A DNA stretch of 49,681 nt from Robbsia betulipollinis (GTDB lineage: Bacteria > Pseudomonadota > Gammaproteobacteria > Burkholderiales > Burkholderiaceae). Made by a program: the position numbers and the translations under genes. A model generated the notes under the pieces. That model worked only from the letters and a program-made list of their open reading frames with translations, had not been told where the DNA came from and searched no databases. Shown piece after piece: positions 45,612 through 49,681 of this stretch; position 1 is the first letter of the stretch; each line of letters opens with the position of its first letter. The stretch covers positions 1 to 49,681 of the forward strand of contig NZ_JAPMXC010000006.1 of NCBI RefSeq assembly GCF_026624755.1, given 5' to 3'.

Positions 45612-46223
45612 ATGGCCTATACCCTGCCGCCGCTGCCTTATGCCTATGACGCGCTCGAGCCGCATATCGACGCGCAAACGATGGAAGTCCACTACACCAA
45701 GCATCACCAGACCTATGTCAACGGTCTGAATGCCGCGGTCGAAGGCACCGATCTGGGCGAGCAGCCGGTCGAGGAACTGGTTCGCAAGCTCGAGACGTTG
45801 CCCGAGAAGGTGCGTCCGGCCGTGCGTAACCATGGTGGCGGACATGCGAACCACTCGCTGTTCTGGCAGGTTCTGTCGAAGGACGGCGGCGGCGCGCCCA
45901 AGGGCGCGGTTGCCCAGGCGATCGACAATGAACTGGGTGGTTTCGAAGCCTTCAAGGACCATTTCACGCGCGCCGCGCTGACCCGGTTCGGCAGCGGCTG
46001 GGCCTGGCTGAGCGTCACGCCCGAGAAGAAGCTGGTGGTGGAAAGCAGTGCGAACCAGGATTCGCCGCTGTCGCACGGCAACACGCCGATCCTCGGCCTG
46101 GACGTCTGGGAGCACGCGTATTACCTGAAGTACCAGAGCCGCCGCCCGGAATACATTGCCGCGTTCTACAACGTCGTCAATTGGGACGAAGTCGAGCGCC
46201 GCTATCAGGCCGCGATTGCCTGA
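45612..46223 (+). CDS. sodA: Superoxide dismutase, Mn type
   Basis: A 203-residue cytoplasmic dismutase converting superoxide to oxygen and peroxide. Metal ligands H27, H81, D164 and H168 ([11 protein letters not shown]). Manganese preference is shown by [11 protein letters not shown] and by the outer-sphere Gln at 149 in ANQDSPL, which is the Mn-type position; Fe-type enzymes carry the Gln elsewhere. The start at 45612 has GAGAGG upstream. The upstream ~50 bases hold TATGAT (45563-45568), a possible -10, without a clear -35. Confidence 0.95.
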   Translation: MAYTLPPLPYAYDALEPHIDAQTMEVHYTKHHQTYVNGLNAAVEGTDLGEQPVEELVRKLETLPEKVRPAVRNHGGGHANHSLFWQVLSKDGGGAPKGAVAQAIDNELGGFEAFKDHFTRAALTRFGSGWAWLSVTPEKKLVVESSANQDSPLSHGNTPILGLDVWEHAYYLKYQSRRPEYIAAFYNVVNWDEVERRYQAAIA

Positions 46224-46244
46224 TCCAGCGCATTTGGCGGAACG

Positions 46245-46260
46245 GGCCTGACGACAGGCC
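46245..46260. terminator. Possible hairpin after sodA
   Basis: GGCCTG-ACGA-CAGGCC forms a 6-bp stem with a 4-base loop 21 bases after the sodA stop, between convergent genes. There is no U tract, so termination is uncertain. Confidence 0.35.
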
Positions 46261-46306
46261 TGAACGAGCGGACCCGGCCAAACGGGCCGAATCGAACGGG
46301 CCGGTT

Positions 46307-48319
46307 TCAGCGCATGCTGGCGTCGGGGTCGGTTTCGCCGCCGAAGCACTGCTCGGGCCACACGTCGATCCCTTCCGGATCGATCGTCACCGGGTATGGG
46401 GCGCCTGTCTTACGCGCCGGCGCCTCGCCTTCTGTCCCCTGCGCGCACCGGTCGCGCAACAGGACGCGGGCGCCTCCCAGGCGAAGCGCCAGATAAGGCC
46501 GTCCATCCTGTAAGACCGTTCCCTCGACCGTTGCCGCCAGACCGTCGGCACCCGCCGGGTGAACCCGTTCCGCGTCCACGCGCCACATCCAGCGGCTTCC
46601 CTGCGCGAGTTGGCGGCGCGCCTGCGCGCCGACGTCCAGCCGTATCCCTGCGCCGATATCCAGCCATCCCGCCGCATCCGCCACCCCGACGCCGATTGCC
46701 GACAGTCCCAGCAGCTGCGCGACCGTCAAGCTGGCGGGGCGCGCGAAAACCGCTTCTGTCGGCCCCGCCTGCAGGACCTGACCGCGGTCGATCACCAGCA
46801 ACTCGTCGGCGAGCAGTGCCGCCTCGTCCGGGTCGTGCGTGACCAGGATGGTGGTCGCGGAGATCTGTTTTTGCAGTTCGCGCAGGCTCTCGCGCAATTG
46901 GCGTCGGCGCGGCGTGTCGAGCGCCGAGAAGGGTTCGTCCAGCAGGATCAGCCGGGCGGGGCGCGCCAGCGCGCGGACGATCGCGACACGCTGACGCTGG
47001 CCCAGCGACAGCGCCGCCGGCAGCCGGTGCTCGAGGCCGGCCAGCCCGAGATGATCGCCCCACGAGCGGGCGTCTTCGCGCTGCGCGTCGCGGGCGAACA
47101 CCCATTGCTCCCATACCGTCAGATGCGGAAACAGCCCGTAGTCCTGCGGTACATAGGCGATATGCCGCGTTTCGGCGTCACGCTGCGCGTAGGACTCGCC
47201 ATCCAGCGCGAAACGGGCGGTATCGGCCGCGTCCAGGCCGGCGAGCAAGCGCAGCAGCATCGATTTGCCCGAACCCGATGCGCCCAGGATGGCAAGGCGG
47301 CGCGCCTGCGGTGCCCAGGCGATGTCGAGTCTGAAGCCCCCCAACTGCTTGCCGAAAGCGAACTGCACCAACGCATGGCGCGGTGGCGGCGATGGCGGAT
47401 CGCGCAAGAGAGCGGGAGCAGGACAGAGGGGGAAGAGGGGCAACGCCGGCCCGCCCGGCGAGGTTGCCGGCAGGAGACCGCGTTCAGCGCGCGCTGCGGC
47501 AACCGCGTGCCGTGCAGGGCCATCCGATTTCCCGCCGCCCATCGGTTCGCGGGTCGCGCGCCACGGCGACAGACGCGCCGACCATGCCGCCAGCAAAGCG
47601 GCGACCAGCGCCACGGCCAGCGTCGGCAGCACGATCGGCATCATCACCGGCAGGCCCTGGCTGCCGAACGCGACATAGGTGTACACCGGCAGCGAATACG
47701 GATGGTAGGCCACCATCACCGTCGCGCCGAACTCCCCGAACGCGCGCAACCAGGACAGCAGCAGTCCGGCGCGGATCGCCGGCCACGCCAGCGGCAACGC
47801 GACGCGGAAGAAGCGCGCATGGGCGCGATGTCCAAGCGTGGCGGCCACGTCTTCCAGCAGCGGGTCGACGCTCGCGAAGGCCGAACGCGCGGCCACGATC
47901 AGGAACGGCGCGGCCACGAACACGCCGGCGAGCAGGATGCCGATGAAGGAATCGGTGAGCGCGCCGTTCGTCAGGCGCCCGGCGGCGCTGTAGGGGCCGA
48001 ACAGGAACAAAAGCAGGATGCCGCTGGTCAGCGGCGGCAGGGCCAGCGGCAACTGCACGAGAAACCCGATGACCGACGCCGCACGCGACGAACGGCGTGT
48101 CAGCCAATAGCCAAGCGGAATGCCGCCGAGGGCGATGAGCAGGGCGGCCAGCGTCGCGCTTGCGGCGGACACGCCTGCGGCGCTGCCGAGCGTGCGCCAG
48201 TCCACCGCGCCCCAGTCCGAGGCCGCGATGCGCGGCAGACTCGCCAGCAGGGGCGCGCAGAGATAGATCGCGAGCAGTCCGCCCAGCCAGGCGAGCGGCG
48301 TGGCTGGGCGGCGCCGCAT
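46307..48319 (-). CDS. Molybdate/tungstate ABC transporter, fused permease and ATPase (ModB-ModC)
   Basis: A single 670-residue frame joins two subunits that are normally separate. Residues 1-~250 are a ModB-like permease: about five helices, EAA loop ATLGHRAHARFFRVALPLAWP split at 160-180, and SFIGILLAGVFVAAPFLIVA. Residues ~250-318 are a Pro/Arg-rich linker. Residues ~318-535 are the ATPase: Walker A GASGSGKS (346-353), signature LSLGQ (437-441), Walker B LILLDEP (457-463). The C-terminal ~130 residues are a divergent TOBE/MOP-like domain. The start codon follows the stop of the binding-protein gene without a gap (TAG ATG), so translation is coupled. No frame break or internal ribosome site is evident, so the fusion looks genuine. 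Confidence 0.87.
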   Translation of the reverse strand: MRRRPATPLAWLGGLLAIYLCAPLLASLPRIAASDWGAVDWRTLGSAAGVSAASATLAALLIALGGIPLGYWLTRRSSRAASVIGFLVQLPLALPPLTSGILLLFLFGPYSAAGRLTNGALTDSFIGILLAGVFVAAPFLIVAARSAFASVDPLLEDVAATLGHRAHARFFRVALPLAWPAIRAGLLLSWLRAFGEFGATVMVAYHPYSLPVYTYVAFGSQGLPVMMPIVLPTLAVALVAALLAAWSARLSPWRATREPMGGGKSDGPARHAVAAARAERGLLPATSPGGPALPLFPLCPAPALLRDPPSPPPRHALVQFAFGKQLGGFRLDIAWAPQARRLAILGASGSGKSMLLRLLAGLDAADTARFALDGESYAQRDAETRHIAYVPQDYGLFPHLTVWEQWVFARDAQREDARSWGDHLGLAGLEHRLPAALSLGQRQRVAIVRALARPARLILLDEPFSALDTPRRRQLRESLRELQKQISATTILVTHDPDEAALLADELLVIDRGQVLQAGPTEAVFARPASLTVAQLLGLSAIGVGVADAAGWLDIGAGIRLDVGAQARRQLAQGSRWMWRVDAERVHPAGADGLAATVEGTVLQDGRPYLALRLGGARVLLRDRCAQGTEGEAPARKTGAPYPVTIDPEGIDVWPEQCFGGETDPDASMR

Positions 48320-49219
48320 CTATCGGCTGGCGTCGAAGCGCGCGCGCAGGCTGGCGGGCACGGCGGTGGCGTCGCCCGATAGCTTCGGCGTGACGATGTC
48401 GATGCCATGTTCCTTGAGCAATGCCTGCCCCTGCGCGCCCAGCAGGAAGTCCACGAAACGCGCGGCGCCGTCCGCGTCCGGGGCTTGCTGAAGGACCGTC
48501 AGCGTGTACTGCGCCTTTTCCTTCAATTCATCGGGCAGCGCGATCGCCGGAATCTTCAGATCCGAGGTCTCCGTGGAATAGAAGAAGCCCGCATCCAGCT
48601 GACCGGATTGCAGACGTCCGACCAATGCTTCCTCGGGCAGCACCTGCTGCGGGTTCTCGGCCGACCCCAGCGTGCGTTCCAGCAGATCCGGCTGCTTGTA
48701 GACGATGGCGGCGTGTTCGAGCAGGCTCACCGTGAAATGGCCTTTCGGATCGAGCTTCGGATCGGTGCGGCCGATGCGGATGCCCGGTGCCTGCAGCGCG
48801 ATGTCCCAGCGGCGCGTCCTCAGATCGTTCGCGAAACGGCTCGCCGGGTTGTAGCCGATGACGAGCGGCGACTCGCCGAACGTCGCGTACCACCGGACCC
48901 AATCGCCATTGGCGCTGCCGCTCAGACCGTCATTGACCTTCGGGCTGGCGCTGATGAAGACATCGCCGCGCCGCAGTCCACCTTTGATCTCGTTGGCGAT
49001 CTTGTTCGAACCTGCGCCATAGCCCTGGAACGACAGACCGGTCGCCTTTTCGAAGGCCGGGCCGATGCTGCGTTCCATCACATTGACGAGGGAGCCGGCG
49101 TACAGCACGCGGACCACCTTGTCCTGCGCCATCGCGGGCTTCATCATGCCGACACTCGCGCACGCCACAAGGGCGGCGAGGCCGGAAAGGCACCAACTAC
49201 GTCGGGACGGTTTGACCAC
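48320..49219 (-). CDS. modA: Molybdate/tungstate ABC transporter substrate-binding protein
   Basis: A 299-residue periplasmic binding protein. Signal peptide to ~31 (MMKPAMAQD). The mature part begins VVRVLYAGSLVNVMERSIGP; the AGSLV and GYGAGSNKIANEIKGG segments are the oxyanion-binding Ser motifs of ModA/WtpA-type proteins, and RRGDVFISASPKVND is the matching DVxxSA block. Start is GTG at 49219 with AGGAG six bases upstream. A ModE-like palindrome lies directly upstream. Molybdate versus tungstate cannot be told apart; the sequence leans to the WtpA side of the family. Confidence 0.85.
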   Translation of the reverse strand: MVKPSRRSWCLSGLAALVACASVGMMKPAMAQDKVVRVLYAGSLVNVMERSIGPAFEKATGLSFQGYGAGSNKIANEIKGGLRRGDVFISASPKVNDGLSGSANGDWVRWYATFGESPLVIGYNPASRFANDLRTRRWDIALQAPGIRIGRTDPKLDPKGHFTVSLLEHAAIVYKQPDLLERTLGSAENPQQVLPEEALVGRLQSGQLDAGFFYSTETSDLKIPAIALPDELKEKAQYTLTVLQQAPDADGAARFVDFLLGAQGQALLKEHGIDIVTPKLSGDATAVPASLRARFDASR

Positions 49220-49233
49220 GTCGAACTCCTGGG

Positions 49234-49260
49234 ATCGTTATATCGCGTGTTATACAGCGA
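49234..49260 (-). promoter_or_regulatory. Candidate ModE box at the modA promoter
   Basis: ATCGTTATAT at 49234-49243, a 6-base gap, then TTATACAGCGA at 49250-49260 closely resembles the ModE operator (CGTTATAT-N6-ATATAACG type). On the minus strand TATAAC within it reads as a -10 element 30-40 bases before the GTG start, so ModE-molybdate binding would block transcription. Confidence 0.65.
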
Positions 49261-49399
49261 GTCGAAGTGTAGCGGGATTTACCGCGCTTGGGCGCTGCGC
49301 GCGACAGGCGCGGGGACGCGTTTCGACGCCGCAGCGCAGACCGCTGGCGGCGCTTCGCTCCAGGCGTTTTCTGGTTTTCACGTTTTTTTCGAAAACCGC

Positions 49400-49428
49400 T
49401 TGCACGGATGGCGGAACGGATCTAATAT
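49400..49428 (+). promoter_or_regulatory. rRNA-type promoter, upstream copy
   Basis: -35 TTGCAC (49400-49405), 17-base spacer, -10 TAATAT (49423-49428), with a T/A-rich UP-like element CGTTTTTTTCGAAAA just upstream (49381-49395). Confidence 0.6.
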
Positions 49429-49607
49429 TCGCCTCCCCGCTGCAGAAACAGGCCAGCGAGTGCCGCGAAAGCGGCGCGGCGCAGGCGGTGAAAGCGAGGC
49501 GGGACGGGGGTTTGGCAACGGTGGAGCGGGTGTTTGACGCTTGACCGGCAGGACGCCGAACCCGCCGGGTCGAACAGGATGTTGCAGCGAAAGCCGAAAC
49601 AAAATGC

Positions 49608-49636
49608 TTGACGAAATTGCAGAAGCGGTACATAAT
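49608..49636 (+). promoter_or_regulatory. rRNA-type promoter, downstream copy
   Basis: -35 TTGACG (49608-49613), exactly 17 bases, -10 CATAAT (49631-49636), followed by CTCGCTTCTCTGCTGC, the sequence typical before 16S genes in Burkholderia. An A-rich segment (GAAACAAAATGC) precedes it. A 16S gene is expected just beyond the window. Confidence 0.8.
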
Positions 49637-49681
49637 CTCGCTTCTCTGCTGCACGGTACTTAACCGGCAGCAAGCAGTAGG

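Larger units (their letters stand above)
49220..49681. other. Regulatory region before a second rRNA operon
   Basis: 462 bases without a gene, from the modA promoter to the window end. It contains the ModE-like site and the two rRNA-type promoters. Nothing else is recognisable. Confidence 0.6.

Overview
The window is GC-rich DNA whose rRNA sequence, codon use and gene families (pirin/LysR divergon, two-gene chromate transporter, SrpA-like catalase, TIGR03862-type flavoprotein) point to a beta-proteobacterium of the Burkholderia group (Burkholderiaceae); the genus cannot be fixed from the sequence alone. It is a chromosomal segment between two rRNA operons. The left end carries the 3' end of a 23S gene, a complete 5S gene and a strong terminator. 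The right end carries two tandem sigma-70 type promoters of rRNA style, and stops before any 16S sequence.

Region by region: (1) 0.7-4.0 kb, an orphan cytoplasmic sensor histidine kinase converging on a 674-residue protein of unknown function, the least explained gene here. (2) 4.5-8 kb, small metabolic and stress genes: a PRISE-type SDR reductase, a glutathione S-transferase, a GNAT acetyltransferase and a catalase-family haem protein. (3) 8.3-13.9 kb, a five-gene peptide/nickel-type ABC importer operon on the minus strand (two ATPases, binding protein, two permeases). (4) 14.2-15.8 kb, a two-gene chromate transporter and a thioredoxin-like protein. (5) 15.9-18.2 kb, a TonB-dependent siderophore receptor gene broken by an in-frame TAG, still preceded by a Fur-box-like site. 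(6) 18.7-23.1 kb, a glycine-zipper lipoprotein, an amidase, and a divergent LysR regulator/pirin pair. (7) 23.2-31.5 kb, a full-length Lhr helicase, a YahK-like alcohol dehydrogenase, YjdM, an aldo/keto reductase and a D-2-hydroxyacid dehydrogenase.

(8) 31.8-41.1 kb is a coherent polyol catabolic block. A SorC-family regulator faces a seven-gene minus-strand operon: binding protein, two permeases, HAD phosphatase, ATPase, D-arabinitol 4-dehydrogenase (DalD) and xylulokinase (XylB). The likely pathway is D-arabinitol import, oxidation to D-xylulose, and phosphorylation to xylulose-5-phosphate. No fructokinase is present, which favours arabinitol over mannitol or sorbitol. (9) 41.3-46.2 kb holds an NCS2 pyrimidine/purine permease, a PrmB-like methyltransferase overlapping tail to tail with a flavoprotein gene, and Mn superoxide dismutase. 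(10) 46.3-49.2 kb is a molybdate/tungstate importer in which permease and ATPase are one polypeptide, with a ModE-box-like palindrome over its promoter.

I see no phage, insertion sequence, CRISPR array, tRNA gene or defence island. The most unusual signals are short repeats placed just before genes (a TCGG repeat before dalD, a 14-bp tandem repeat before the SorC regulator, a 15-bp repeat before the methyltransferase), the broken siderophore receptor, the unknown 674-residue protein, and the position between co-oriented rRNA operons.
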